DNA of 64,000 nt from Combretum micranthum (taxonomy: Eukaryota > Streptophyta > Magnoliopsida > Myrtales > Combretaceae): the NCBI GenBank assembly GCA_024138025.1, contig JAMXBD010000640.1:682001-746000 (forward strand), in the 5' to 3' direction. A program made the position numbers and the translations under genes. This document shows positions 24,751-36,339 of this stretch, piece by piece (position 1 is the first letter of the stretch; every line of letters starts with the position of its first letter). Below the pieces are notes generated by a model, which ran no database searches, was not told the DNA's origin, and was given only the letters and a program-made list of their open reading frames with translations.

Positions 24751-25356
24751 ATGGCTAAGCCTTACACACTACTACCTATTAAGATGGCCATGCTTGGAAT
24801 AGAGGAAAGATGCCCAAGGTGCATGGGACCCCACGAGGAGGAATGCAAGTGGAATCATGGGGCTTGTTTTGCTTGTGGGAAAGAAGGTCATAAGAGTTAT
24901 GATTGTCCAAACCTCACCTTGAAGTTAGTGTTTTGCTATAGATGCAAGCAAAGGGGACACAATAAAAATGAGTTTAAGGCAAGTGTCAAAAATGATGGAG
25001 GACGGTCTGGAGAAAGGAACAAAGCTGTTGGGAGGGTTTATGCATTTCAAGCTGAAGAACCAAAAGTAGAGATAGACACACTTGCAAGTATGATCTCTAT
25101 AGCTGGGCATGGAGCATATGTATTATTTGACACTGGAGCCACACACACTTGCATATCTGAGAAGTTCACTAAGTTGCATGCTTTGCCTATTGATGATGCG
25201 CCTACATATTTGTGTGTTAGTTCACCTTTAGAGATAGATGTTGTATCAAATAAAATATGCAAATATGTAAATGTATGTATAGCTAATATGGATATGCCTA
25301 TAGATATGTTGATTCTTGATATGAATGAGCTTGATGTAATCATAGGAATGAATTAG
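24751..25356 (+). pseudogene. Zinc knuckles and aspartic protease of element J
   Basis: The longest open frame of element J (201 codons). Residues 39-52, CFACGKEGHKSYDC, form a perfect CX2CX4HX4C knuckle. A second, CYRCKQRGHNKNEF (62-75), has its last Cys replaced by Phe. The retropepsin active site is at residues 125-132, LFDTGATH, and the flap and C-terminal part end LDVIIGMN. A TAG at 25354 replaces the Trp of the usual GMDWL motif; downstream, KYSMTIDCGHSVLKY continues the expected sequence in frame. The knuckles would bind genomic RNA and the protease would cut the polyprotein. The Met at 24751 is just the first in-frame one; in the intact element this was part of a longer gag-pol. Confidence 0.88.
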
Positions 25357-27165
25357 CTAGTAAAGTATAGCATGACGATTGATTGTGGGCATAGTGTATT
25401 GAAATATGTAAATAGGGAAAGAGAAATATCATATGTAATAGATTTACATAGGCCTAGGGCTTACCATCAATAAAGTTATGGGGTAGAAATAGAGTTGCTA
25501 CCATGAGTGTGGAAGAGAAGGGAGGTATGACCTTAGAAGATGTACCGATGGTATAGGAGTTCAAAGATGTGTTTCCAGAAGACCTACCTAGTTTACTATC
25601 CGAGTAGGAAGTGGAGTTTGGAATTGATGTTGTTCTAGGAACTACACCGGTATCGAAAGCTCCATAGCGGGTGGCCCTAAATGAATTGAAGGAGTTAACG
25701 GACCAACTCCAATAGTTATTGGACAAGGGGCTCATATGCCCAAGGATCTCACCAAAGGGAGCCTCGGTACTCTTTGTGAAGAAAAACGACGGAAGCATGA
25801 GACTATGTATAGACTACCGAGATCTGAATCAAGTGACAATAAATAGCAAGTATCCACTCCCTTAGATTGATCATTTATTTGATCAATTATGATGAGCAGC
25901 AGTCTTCTCAAAAATAGACCTGAGGTCGAAATACCATTAACTCCGAATTAAAACCTAAGTTGTCCCAAAAACCACCTTTCATTCTAGGTAAGCGAGCTTT
26001 GTGGGTTTAGTTTTATCGTAGGAACCAAACCTGATAATGTCGATGGCTTATACAATCGACATTATGAGTTTTTGGTGATGTCTTTTAGGCAGACACATGC
26101 CGCAAATGTCTTTATGGATCTCATGAATCAAGTGTTTTGGGATTTCTTAGACAAGTTTATAATAGTTTTTATTGACGACATTTTGGTGTAATCTAAGTAC
26201 AAGGAAGAACATGACAAACACATGTGGATAATATTACAGAGAATAAAGGAGTAGAAATTATATGCGAAGTTTAGCAAGTGTAAGTTTTAGTTGGAAGACG
26301 TTGCATTCCTAGGACATGTGGTGAACAAACAAGGGGTATCTGTAGACCCATAAAAGATTAAAGCAGTCAACAAGTGGCTAAAACCCTAGAATATATTGAA
26401 GTTAAGAGTTTCCTTGGTTTGGCAGGTTATTATCATTGGTTTGTGGAAGGATTTTCAAAATTAGTAGTACCCTTAACTAGTCTAACTCGAAGAATGAGAA
26501 GTTTAGTTAGGACACCAAGTGTGATGGAAAACTTCCAAGAGTTAAAAAGGAAGCTAGTATCAGCACGAATTTTGGCCTTATCCGAAAGTGGAAAAGAATA
26601 TGTGTTATATATTGATGTGTCTCTACAAGGTTTAGGGTATGTATTGATGTAAGAGGGAAGACTGATTGCCTAGGCATCTAGACAGTTAAAGCCATATGAG
26701 AAGAACTACATGGTGCATAATGTTGAACCTGCATTGTGGTGTTAGCCTTGAAGTTGTGGAGACATTACCCATTTGGAGAAAATTATAGGATCTATACTGA
26801 TAACAAGAGTTTAAAATATATCTTCACACAAAAGGAGTTAAACATGAGACAGAGATGATGGCCAGAGTTAATCAAGGATTATGATCTTGAGATTTTATAT
26901 CACCCTAGGGAGGTTAATGTTGTGGCAAATGCCCTAAGCAGGAAAAGACAAGTGAATATAATAGCACTCTTAACTCCTTTGAAACCAAATTTGGAGGATC
27001 TAAGGAGAATGGACATTGAAGTAGTGAAAGTTGGAAGAGTTGCTATGATACTTGCACGGTTGAGAATACTACTACCTTGTTGCATAGCAGCGTAATAAGA
27101 GGACATAATGGGACAAGGGGGCATCTTAAATGCGATGGATGGTAATGTCTAGATGAGATTCAAAA
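25357..27165 (+). pseudogene. Reverse transcriptase and RNase H of element J
   Basis: The RT start reads EFKDVFPEDLP and then [19 protein letters not shown], followed by [16 protein letters not shown] near 25800. The catalytic motif is [11 protein letters not shown], with FIDD at 26168-26179, where plants usually have YIDD or FIDD. The connection region includes VKSFLGLAGYYHWFVEGFSK (near 26400), matching the VRSFLGLAGYYRRF pattern. RNase H has YIDVSLQGLGYVLM (near 26610), with the D of DAS kept, and ends YHPREVNVVANALSRK (26896-26943). More than ten stops and several frameshifts are present, many explained by CAG/TGG to TAG changes. The order and motifs are those of Ty3/gypsy chromoviruses. 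Inactive. Confidence 0.88.
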
Positions 27166-28783
27166 TATATTGGATGAGATGATTACGTTTGATAATAGAC
27201 TATGGGTGCCAAATAAACTAGAAATGAAGAAAGAAATGTTGGATGAAGCCCATTCAACTCCATACTCAATCCACCAGGGAGCAAAAATGTATCAAGACTT
27301 AAAGAAGCAATTTTGGTGGAATAATATGGAAAGAGATATAGCTGAATATGTATCAAAATTCATAGTTTGTCAATAAGTTATAATTGAGCATCAAAGGTCG
27401 ATAGGAGAGCTATAATTGCTCCCCATTCCTGAGTGGAAGTGGGAGAATATCACCATGGACTTCATGATAGCCTTACTAAAGATAGTGAGTGGGAATGAGT
27501 TAGTTTGGATGATTGTGGATTGGTTGACTAAATCAGCTCACTTCCTATCTTTGAAGGTTGAATATAACATGCAAAAGTTGGCACAAATTTATATACAAGA
27601 GATTGTGAGGTTACATGGAGTGCCCTTGTCAATAGTATCATATTGGGATACTCACTTTGTTAGTAGATTTTGGATGAGCTTACATGCCGCTTTGGGAACA
27701 AAGTTACAGTTCAGCACCACTTTCCATCCTCAAACCGATAGGCAATTAAAGGGAGCTATACAGACATTGGAGGATATGTTGAGAGCATGTATATTAGACT
27801 TTGAAGGAAGGTAGGATGAGCATCTATCTTTAGTTGAGTTTGCCTATAACGCCAGCTATCAAGCGCAATTGGCATAGCACCATGAAATGTTGTATGGGAG
27901 GAAATGTAGGTTCCCATTGCATTGGGACGAAGTAGGTGAAAGAGTGGTTTTAGGACTAAAAACAGTGCAACAGTCCATAGATAAAGTTCAAGTGATCAAA
28001 CAAAGAATGCAAGCGACTTAAGATAGATACAAAAGCTAAGGTAACAAGAGAAGGAGACCCTTAGAAATTGCTATTGGGGTGTAAACCCTTAAAATTTTGT
28101 TAAAGTTTATGCATAGTCTTAGAATTAAAGGTCAACTGGAAACCCTAAAAGTCAATAAAAGACTAGAACAAACCTTAGCGTTTAGATCCGACAATCATGT
28201 GTTCTTAAAATCTAAATAACAAAATTAAATTAATCTTGGATAATAGTTCATAATAATATTAGAAAGCTTAAAAATATCAGATTTGCCAATTTTTATGTAT
28301 TTCAGATTTGAACGAGATTGGCTCTAGAAAACCATGTCCTTGGGCTAGGAATAGTAAAAATTTTCCGTAACACCGTTAAGTCTAAAATAATACAAGCATT
28401 TCAAAAATACCAATTTCATAATTTTTCAGTAGTTAAAAATAATAGATATCGCATTTATACATGTATTTTCTTTACTACCGGTATATTATTAGTCTTGTTT
28501 ACCATTTATTGTCCTATCCTACTATTCATTACTGTTAATCCATCTCTACTTTATTTTACAATCTATTCTTACTATCTATATATCTATTTTCTACTTTTTA
28601 AATTTCTAATACAACTTCACATTTACCATACTTCACATCTTAGTTACTTTTTATTACAAAAAAAAAAAAAAAAAACTCTCTTTCTCCCCCTCATGTGTGC
28701 CGGCCTTACCCCTTCCCTCTCCTTTCTATTTTATCTTCTTTTTCAATTTATTTTACTATATCTAATTTCCCTTCACAAAACTC

Positions 28784-28791
28784 TATAAATA
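28784..28791 (+). promoter_or_regulatory. TATA box of LTR B
   Basis: TATAAATA in CTCTATAAATACC, followed by TTCTTTCACACATTCA, the same context as in LTR A. Confidence 0.75.
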
Positions 28792-29334
28792 CCTCATTTC
28801 CCTCCATTTCTTTCACACATTCAATTTACATAACAAAACTCTCCTAAAATTTCTCCACAACTTCTCTCTCCACAAATCCTCTCCAGAACTCTCTTCCATT
28901 CATTCTTTCCCAAAATTTTTCACTACACATAAACCATCTACCATTTCTTACTACTCACATAATATCACATTCATCTATTGTCTTCAATACTCTACATAAA
29001 AACTTTCTACCGCTATTATTTCATATCATGTAACTTAGCATGATCATGGTATTGTTTCTTGAAAGTCACATGAGTTGTAGAGGCAACAGTATGTTCATGT
29101 TTTGTTCTTGCATATGCCAAGAATTCGATTTTATTATGATACCATATTGTTATTATTATTTTTATTATTATCATTATGCTCCTGATCTTACTATATATAT
29201 ATATATTATTAAGTATATGTATATCTATATATTTAAAGCCAAATGCTCACTAATATCCTCTAACTTGCTCTTATTATTATTGCTTTTTCTTTTTCTTTTC
29301 TTTTAAGACTAGTCTATTCTTAGTTTCGGGTTGC

Positions 29335-29400
29335 TTTGATGAAGCTAAGGCTCCCAATATTTGACCAGGTCATCTTGATGAAGCTAAGGCCCGAATACTT
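29335..29400 (+). repeat. Two-unit 39-bp minisatellite in LTR B
   Basis: Two copies of TGATGAAGCTAAGG with CCAATA-TTGAC/CGAATACTTGA tails, the reverse complement of the three-unit array in LTR C. The second unit is shortened. Confidence 0.8.
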
Positions 29401-30302
29401 GATCTTAATACTATGCTCTTATTGATTCATATATATATATATCTTATCTTATTATGATATATTGTTTTATTTCTCATGGCTACATATCCATGTTCATACA
29501 TGAGTATATTGATATTGTCTCAACAAAAATCAAAAGGAGAATTTTCTTAAATAAAAAAAATAAGAACTCTTTTCAAAATAAACTTTTGTCACATAAGAAA
29601 TGATTTTTCCATAAAAACTTGAAATCTATTTTAACAAATCTTTTCCAAAATCTAGATAAACTCATCACAAATTTTTAGTAACAATGGAACATAAGGATTT
29701 CAACAAATGATACATAAAGTAGATATACCACACATACTCTTTTCAAAATAATAAAATGGAAAATTCTTCTTTAGAAACTTAAGATTTGAAATTCCTGATT
29801 AGCAGATGTTTCCTTAAACTTCCTTGTGAGAATTTCACCAATATTCTAAAATATTAAGGATAAGACAAGTTTTGTAAAATTATCAAGAAAGTTCTTTTCT
29901 AGAAATGAAATTTTCTTTAGAATAAAAATTTGTAAACAACTTAGGAAATCATTGATATTTATTAAAATAAAATGAACTTAAGGAAAAACTAAGAATATGA
30001 AAACTTTGATAAATCTTAACTACTATCAAAGAATACCTAGGAGCTACATTTTTAACCCTTAGAAATTATGTTATAGGAATCTTAAAGAGACAAAAATTAT
30101 TTTGGGACAAATTTAATTATTTCCAAAAAGGTTAAAAATAAAATTAAAAGGAGAGATACTCACTTAAAATGATTCAAAGAATTTTTCCAATAAGCTTAAG
30201 TGGAAACTTCAAAGTTTTACTTTTCCAACTTCTAGAACACATTGTTTTACAAAAATCATTGTTGAGACAACTTCACTAAATTCATGCATATGATATGAGT
30301 CA

Positions 30303-30332
<30 letters not shown>
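30303..30332. repeat. (TA)n microsatellite in LTR B
   Basis: About 15 uninterrupted TA units. LTR A has only a short TATATATATT at the equivalent place (near 7625). Confidence 0.95.
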
Positions 30333-30333
<1 letters not shown>

Positions 30334-30544
30334 CAAAGGATTTTTTTCAACTATACTAATATCTACATTTTGGTACAAGTATTTTTGGATAAAGAAAAGT
30401 TTGCAAACTCATGTTTTGAAAACTAGAATTTTCGTGATGAATCTATACCTCATGGTTTCGGAACCTAAATGACTTCATATGACAAAAATAACCTTATAAA
30501 CGGATAGATCTTTTCGAATAGGTAGAAAACTATATATAATATGC

Positions 30545-30595
30545 GAAATTCCAAGTTAAAATGATCAAGTTATAGTCATTTTAAGTTGAAATTTC
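30545..30595 (+). other. Conserved stem-loop of the A/B/C LTR family (copy B)
   Basis: GAAATTCCAAGTTAAAATG (30545-30563), a 13-nt loop, then CATTTTAAGTTGAAATTTC (30577-30595). The arms pair at 17 of 19 positions. Confidence 0.75.
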
Positions 30596-32315
30596 CACCT
30601 ATATGAACTTTACCACAACTAGAGAATAGAATTAGAAATTTTGACTAGAAATCCCATGAAATACTTATTTTCGGTATTTCTTTTATTTAGGAAACAAGGA
30701 GAAAGATGTTTACTATCCCGATGACTATTAAAATTAAAGGAGTATCGTCGAACCATGGCCGAGTGAGTCTACTTCCCTTAGTTTCATACTTATGTTTGTG
30801 CTTGTAATGTAGTAGCACTAGACTTAAGAAAAGATAAAATGGAAGATGCATGTGACTATAATATTGATGAAAGAACTTTAAGTATATCGAGCCATGAATT
30901 GCTTATAATGAGTTGTATGTTCTACTAGCATGTTGAAATGTTTGAATATGGGATGATCACTTGTAAGAAATTGAAACTAAGATGGCTAGACTCTAAATAA
31001 AAAGTGATACATGTATTCCATTCGTTGAGTCACATTTCATTTGCTATTATACAATTGGTGGGACAAGAGTATGATAGTAGTGGTTGGCATAACCGATAGT
31101 ATCTGTATATGGCGAATAGAAGTCGGTAAAATCTATAAATTGATGGCGAGTAGAAGCCGGTAAGAACTACATGTTTTTTATGGCGATTAGTAGCCGATAA
31201 AATATATAAAAAATGGTTTTCAAAGAAATGTTGACTGTAATTGGTCAGAATACCTAACTCCGAATGAAGGACGTAAATTTATTCAATATATGATTCTCGA
31301 AAATCATATGTCTTGTATGCTCTCGTAGTTGTTGCATTCCACTTGGTTGTTTAATAAACTTAGTTGTTGTTTTGTTTTAAGTATGATTATCGGGTTTATT
31401 CTCACTAAGCTCGTAAAGCTTACATCCCTATAGATATTTGTATACACAGAAACATCTGTTCTTATACTCGAAATCTGCCATATCAGTGTAAGTTTTCTTT
31501 TGGGAGCTTTTGGAGGAAATACACTTGAAGGTTTAGATTAGAATTCCTTTAAAATCTTTTGATTAAGTGTTTAAGTTATGTGTAAAAACTAGAAACCTTT
31601 ATGAGATTCTTGGAGATTTAGGGGGGGAATGCCCCTATGATTTATGTAATAGACTCTTAATTACTTTTATGAGATAACTTTATCTCTAGATTCTTATATG
31701 TTCATTATTACTTCCTTAAATCACATTTCCCAATAGCGTCTCATATTACCTTGTTGTGAGCCTTACATGTAATACCAAGACTTTCGTATGACTAAGATAA
31801 CTATTCTTAAATCTTGATATTATATGTGACAGACTACCACATTTAGGGTACCCTTCGGGGTATGACATGGGGACCATGTGTTCTTAAGGGTATCCCTTAA
31901 TAAAGGCGTAATTCGCTTTAGGATTAGAGGCAAGTTGAATCTAAGGCATATTGGACCATATGAGATTTTGGAAAGGATTAGGCCAGTAGCTTATCATTTA
32001 GCATTACCTCCACATTTTTCATGAGTACATAATGTCTTTCATGTGTCGCTTTTGAGGAATGTGTATTGGACCAGACATGATGATTAAATCTAATCAACCA
32101 GAATTGCAACCAAATCTGACTTATGAGGAACATTCTATTAAGGTCATAGACACTAAAGAAAAGATGTTGAGGAACAAGGTAATTAAATATGTGAGAGTTT
32201 AATGGAATAGCCATGAAGAACATGAACCACATGGGAACTAGAGGAGGAGATGAAGAGGAGATATCCAGAGTTATTCCAATCACCAGGTAAAATTTCGAGG
32301 TCGAAATATTTTTTT

Positions 32316-32326
32316 AAGGGGGAGAA
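32316..32326 (+). other. Polypurine tract of element J
   Basis: AAGGGGGAGAA just upstream of the 3' LTR, after a T run. This is where plus-strand DNA synthesis would be primed. Confidence 0.88.
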
Positions 32327-34776
32327 TGATGAAATGATCCAAATACTACCCATAATTAAATAAAATTCAAATAAATAGTAGAAAATAATTAGGAAATTAA
32401 AACAAGAGGATGAACAAAGTTACTTAGTGGGTTGGGGCAAAATATAATTTAAAGATGGATAACTAATGGAAATTAGGTCAAAAAAATCTGCTAAAAAAAA
32501 GCCTAATGCAAGTGGATAGCTAAGATTATGCCTTGTGGCAGGAAGAGACCTAGAAACCCTAGCCTTAATTTAAAAGTTAACTAAGCGAGATTAAGGAATG
32601 TTTAGCACTAAAAAGTTAGGATTACCCATTTTATGGTAGGAAATGTGGACAATGAAGTCAAATTAGGAGAAGAGGAGTGCAAGAAACTCTAGAGAAATTT
32701 GTGACAAGGTAAGAGTGAAAATTTTAGGTGTCAAAATGTAATATTTATGGTGTTTCACATGTATTCTAACATAGGAATGTTGGTAGGAAGTGAAAGAGGC
32801 AAGGAAATCGACTTTAAAAGTATTTTGGGCTTGAAGAATCACCCTACAGCTACAACAACAACATAAGATTTGAAAATCGACTTTTAGTATTGTGAATGTT
32901 TGATAATGAGGAGATAAGACGAGTTTAAAAATGTTAAAGAAGAAGAATGAGTATGTTTTGGTTGGATTCTTGCTAGAAATAAACTTGAAAAGAAATGATT
33001 GTTGCTATGTCTAAAGATTATGAATAAGATCATGTGATGGGCAGAGAGTAATGTTATTGCTATTAGAATAAGTTTGATGAAGGATTTCAAATAAAAAGCT
33101 TTGGAAATTTAAGAGAAAGCATGATAATTTAATGCTTGCTATCAGACATAGAAGATTTAGGATTTGATCTTGGATTTATCATGTTTTAACATATGAAAGA
33201 TGAATATAATTGAGTGTAAGCATAAACATGATCATCTAATACCTTTAAGATTACCAAAATTCTTCCTAAAACTTATTGTCGAGCCTGGATTTTGAAAATC
33301 ATCCGTTCATTTCTCCTAACCCGATTCATATTAAACCCTAACCCATTTAACATGAATCCTCGACTAGGGGTTAAAAGAAATTTTAATTTTGAAAACTTTT
33401 TAGAGTCGCCACCCGATATAAATCGGGAAAAATGAAAGCCAGGATTAATGGGTCGGTTAATCCTAACTTAGCCACTAGTCTGCTGCGTAAAGTTTGATTT
33501 AAAAATCAAATTTTTAAAAAATACCAGATATCTGAGTTCGGGGGCTAACCTATTAAAACCTAAGCGGTTACCACTTTAAATTTAAAATTTAGAATTTATC
33601 CTTTTCTATACAAAAAAATTCAAACAAAACATTTATAAAACAAATATCTATAAGTTTAATCATGCATTTTTATTTTTATGTATTTTTTCTTAGGATTTAA
33701 ATATCAACAAACATTTGTATTTTCCTTTTTAAAAAAAACTTATAATATGTACAAAATGATTATTTCAAACTATCAAAACAAAATATATTTTTTCTAATTT
33801 TATTGTCGCCCCGTAGGTGCCTACGTACTCGCTAATCGAGATCAGACAAAACGTAGTTCTTTTATAAAGAACTTAGTTTGTTGATCAATTTTTATATTTT
33901 CAAAATATTCTCACTTTAAGTTCATTAAATTTTGAATTTTTATGAAAACCAATTTTGATGATCCTATGATCTAATCAATTGATTTTTATTTCATAAAAAA
34001 TATATTTTTCTAAGTTAAAAAATCATTAATTTATGACAATTCATGGCTAATTTAATGCTACATGAAAATCAATTTGATTAAACAATATCAAATATTTTCA
34101 TAGTAAATTTATGAAAACATTTTTGAACAACTTTAATTATTTTCAAAGTCAATTTATGAAAATAATTTTGAAAACTTTGAGTATTATCTTTATAGCAAAT
34201 TTATAAAGATAACTTTGATAAAAACTGATTAATATCTTCATAGTAAATTTATGAAGATAAATTTTGGTAAAAAACTTGATCAATATCATAATTAAAAAAA
34301 AAAATAATTTTTATCTTTATTATTCAACAACAATTTTGGTTTAAAAAAAATCTATTTACAATTTATTATTTTTCAAAATTCAATAATCATCACACATGTA
34401 CAGAACATATTCAAAATATATCATAACAAAATTAAAATACAAAAACAAAACACCTCATGCATCAAATATATATTTAAAGATCAATATATATGCAAATACA
34501 TATTCAAAAATATCCAAAAATATCAAAAATTGTTAAAACATGTAAATTTATATTAAAAATAATTATTCCAATTTTTCTAGATTTTTCGGAATTTTTTTGG
34601 ATTTTTTACGAATTTTTATTATTTTTTTCCTATTTTTTCCTATTTTCCGAAATTAAATATATAATAAATAACTAATAAAATATTGCGGACTAACCTGGAC
34701 CGTTGGATTTTCTCGGATCAGATCTCAACCGTCTGATCTGTGGACCAAATCTAACCGTCTGATGGAATTGACTCGC

Positions 34777-34904
34777 GATCTGGACCGTGGATCTACTGAT
34801 CAAATCTGGTACGTAGGATCTGCTGATCAAATCTGGACCGTAGGATCCTCTGATCAAATCTGGACCACAGGATCTTCTGATCAAATCTGGACCACAGGAT
34901 CTGC
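34777..34904. repeat. 27-bp tandem repeat in K
   Basis: Four full units (34797-34823, 34824-34850, 34851-34877, 34878-34904) of TGATCAAATCTGGACC plus a variable TAGGATCTGC tail, with a decayed half unit before them. It is followed by a second simple pattern of GACCGACGACCGTTGA words to about 34965. Confidence 0.9.
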
Positions 34905-35888
34905 TGACTTTTGACCGACGACCGTTGATCGACGACCGACCACCGTTGACCGATGACCGACCGGGTTGGATTCGGATTTCGGGTCTGATCTCGGAGCTCC
35001 GTCGGGCGAAAAAGACAATCACGCTACCTTTCGAGCGTTCTCTCCTCGGCCGCTCCTGGTGGTTTTCGAAGGCTGCAACCTTGTCGGCCCGACATGGATG
35101 GGGCTGCTGCGTCCGTTGGTGGTGGTAGTTCACTCCCAGAACCACTAGAAGTGGTGGTTCGTGCGGTGGTTGACGGCGGCGAGGAGTAAAAAATTTTCTA
35201 AAAATTTGCAGAACTTCCAAATGCAAATTCGAACAATTCTAACACTATAATCAATCAAAAACACTTCCTAGATGATCCTAACACTCTTTAATTGGATCGA
35301 AATCCTCCCGATCACTTCGAATTTGCAAATTTTTGCAATTCGAACATTTTCTCCTCTATTTTCAGATCTCGATCGTGTAGTGTGTGTTTCGTGAAATTGA
35401 ATTGTGCTTTCTGCTTGTGGGGTGATCCTATTTATAGATTTCGAAACAATTTGTCATTTCGAAGCTTTGTAATGGTTCAATTTTTGAATCACGAATCGTT
35501 ATATTTTTCACATAAGAACGATTCAAAATTGGGACTCGATTCGTGATTGTTGGTTCAAATTGATCACGAATCTTATGTTTATAGGTCATGACTCCTTGAT
35601 TAAGTGTATTTAATTTGATCAATTGATACAATTCGGCCAATTTTGAAATTTGAAAAATCATGTCCATTCGAATTTTTCCCAATTTTCATGACTAAATTAA
35701 TGTGCCTTTTAGGATGAAATAATACACGAATTGTGTACAGATGTGATGTACCCATGCCTAGTTTGTGTCTGTACAATTAATTTCGAAAAAAACACAAAGA
35801 TTCGTTGCTCAAATGAGGCCTCAAAGTGGATGAACCGATGTGTCTTTTGGGAAAAAAAAATTGAACAAAAAGAAGCAAAATCTGCCTT

Positions 35889-35965
35889 GGGCTAGGATCG
35901 AACTTGGGTCCCCTTGCTCTTGTGTCCATGGTCTGAACCGTTAGGCCGTTGGCCTGTGCCTTGGT
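35889..35965 (-). other. tRNA-like stretch in K
   Basis: On the minus strand, GGCCTAACGGTTCAGACC is followed about 40 bases later by CCAAGTTCGATCCTAGCC, resembling the D-arm/A-box and T-arm/B-box of a tRNA. No folded cloverleaf with a proper acceptor stem could be built by eye, so this is not called a tRNA gene. Similar tRNA-like runs are common in plant LTRs. Confidence 0.35.
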
Positions 35966-36300
35966 CATATAGCTAACCCACTAATACTTAAGGCTAATAA
36001 AATATATGTTATATTGAGCTCAAATAATTTTTTATTTATTTTTTTCCTACATATATTTTATTTATATTACTATTATTCATTTAATTATTATTATTCATAT
36101 TTTATTCTTCTATTTTTTATTTTTCTATTTTCTATTTTCTCTTATACTACTTATTATTATTATTATATTTTTAATGAACTCAAAATGACATTAATTTATT
36201 CTAAACTAAGCCTAATTTTTAATTGGGCAAAAATTGGGTGTCTACACTTATTTTTGATGAAAATATCGAGTTTAAACGCAAAATACACAAATCCCATAAG

Positions 36301-36339
36301 AGCACGATGGGAACATGATGCAGTGTTTCCCATCGTGCT
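36301..36339 (+). other. Perfect 13-bp hairpin in the 3' LTR of J
   Basis: AGCACGATGGGAA (36301-36313), a 13-nt loop, TTCCCATCGTGCT (36327-36339). The 5' LTR has a decayed version near 18240-18282, and a second weaker copy of the same words follows at about 36382-36420. Confidence 0.8.

Larger units (their letters stand above)
28080..31867 (+). mobile_element. Solo LTR B (same family as A and C, 3788 bp) inside the integrase of J
   Basis: It runs from TGTAAACCCTTAAAATT to CGGGGTATGACA with a perfect TGGGG duplication (28075-28079 and 31868-31872). Excision restores the integrase reading across LEIAIG-DHVFLR. Internal marks are a TATAAATA box (28784-28791), about two 39-bp minisatellite units (29335-29400), a TA microsatellite (30303-30332) and the stem-loop at 30545-30595. 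There is no coding region. Because it cut a gag-pol gene cleanly, this is the best defined copy of the family and the best guide to its ends. Confidence 0.95.
27170..32288 (+). pseudogene. Integrase and chromodomain of element J, split by solo LTR B
   Basis: The N-terminal zinc-binding part at 27260-27376 reads KMYQDLKKQFWWNNMERDIA and SKFIVCQ; the first Cys of the usual C-x2-C is Phe. The core reads WENITMDFMIAL and MIVDWLTKSAHF (first catalytic Asp kept), then SYWDTHFVSRFW, where the second catalytic Asp of SDRDTRF is Tyr, and QTDRQLKGAIQTLEDML, where the catalytic Glu of SERTIQ is Lys. Coding stops at LTR B (28080) and resumes after 31872 in the same protein: the C-terminal segment has EILERIRPVAYHLALPPHFS and the chromodomain has LTYEEHSIKVIDTKEKMLRN, ending near 32288. 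The lost catalytic residues alone would abolish integration. Confidence 0.88.
33277..36246 (+). mobile_element. Element K: LTR-like insertion (2970 bp) in the 3' LTR of J
   Basis: It runs from TGTCGAGCCTGGATTTTG to GGGTGTCTACA with a perfect CTTAT duplication (33272-33276 and 36247-36251). The uninterrupted site is visible in the 5' LTR near 18190. It has TG...CA ends, AT-rich flanks, a GC-rich core (34690-35190) with a 27-bp tandem repeat, a tRNA-like stretch (35889-35965) and no coding region I can defend. It fits a solo LTR of another gypsy-type family; the GTGTCTACA end is common in plant Ty3 LTRs. The orientation is inferred from that end. Confidence 0.85.

Noticed and set aside
28318..28788. 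156-codon plus-strand open frame
   Set aside because: Pyrimidine-rich LTR B promoter region; gives hydrophobic Phe/Leu/Tyr-rich translation and overlaps the TATA box.
34797..34904. Regular repeats resembling a CRISPR array
   Set aside because: Units are directly adjacent with no spacers, in a eukaryotic LTR.
34690..35226. 178-codon minus-strand open frame with a repeated PDLIRRSCG-like peptide
   Set aside because: The repetition comes from the 27-bp tandem repeat, whose unit is a multiple of three, inside non-coding LTR K; GC-rich composition favours chance open frames.
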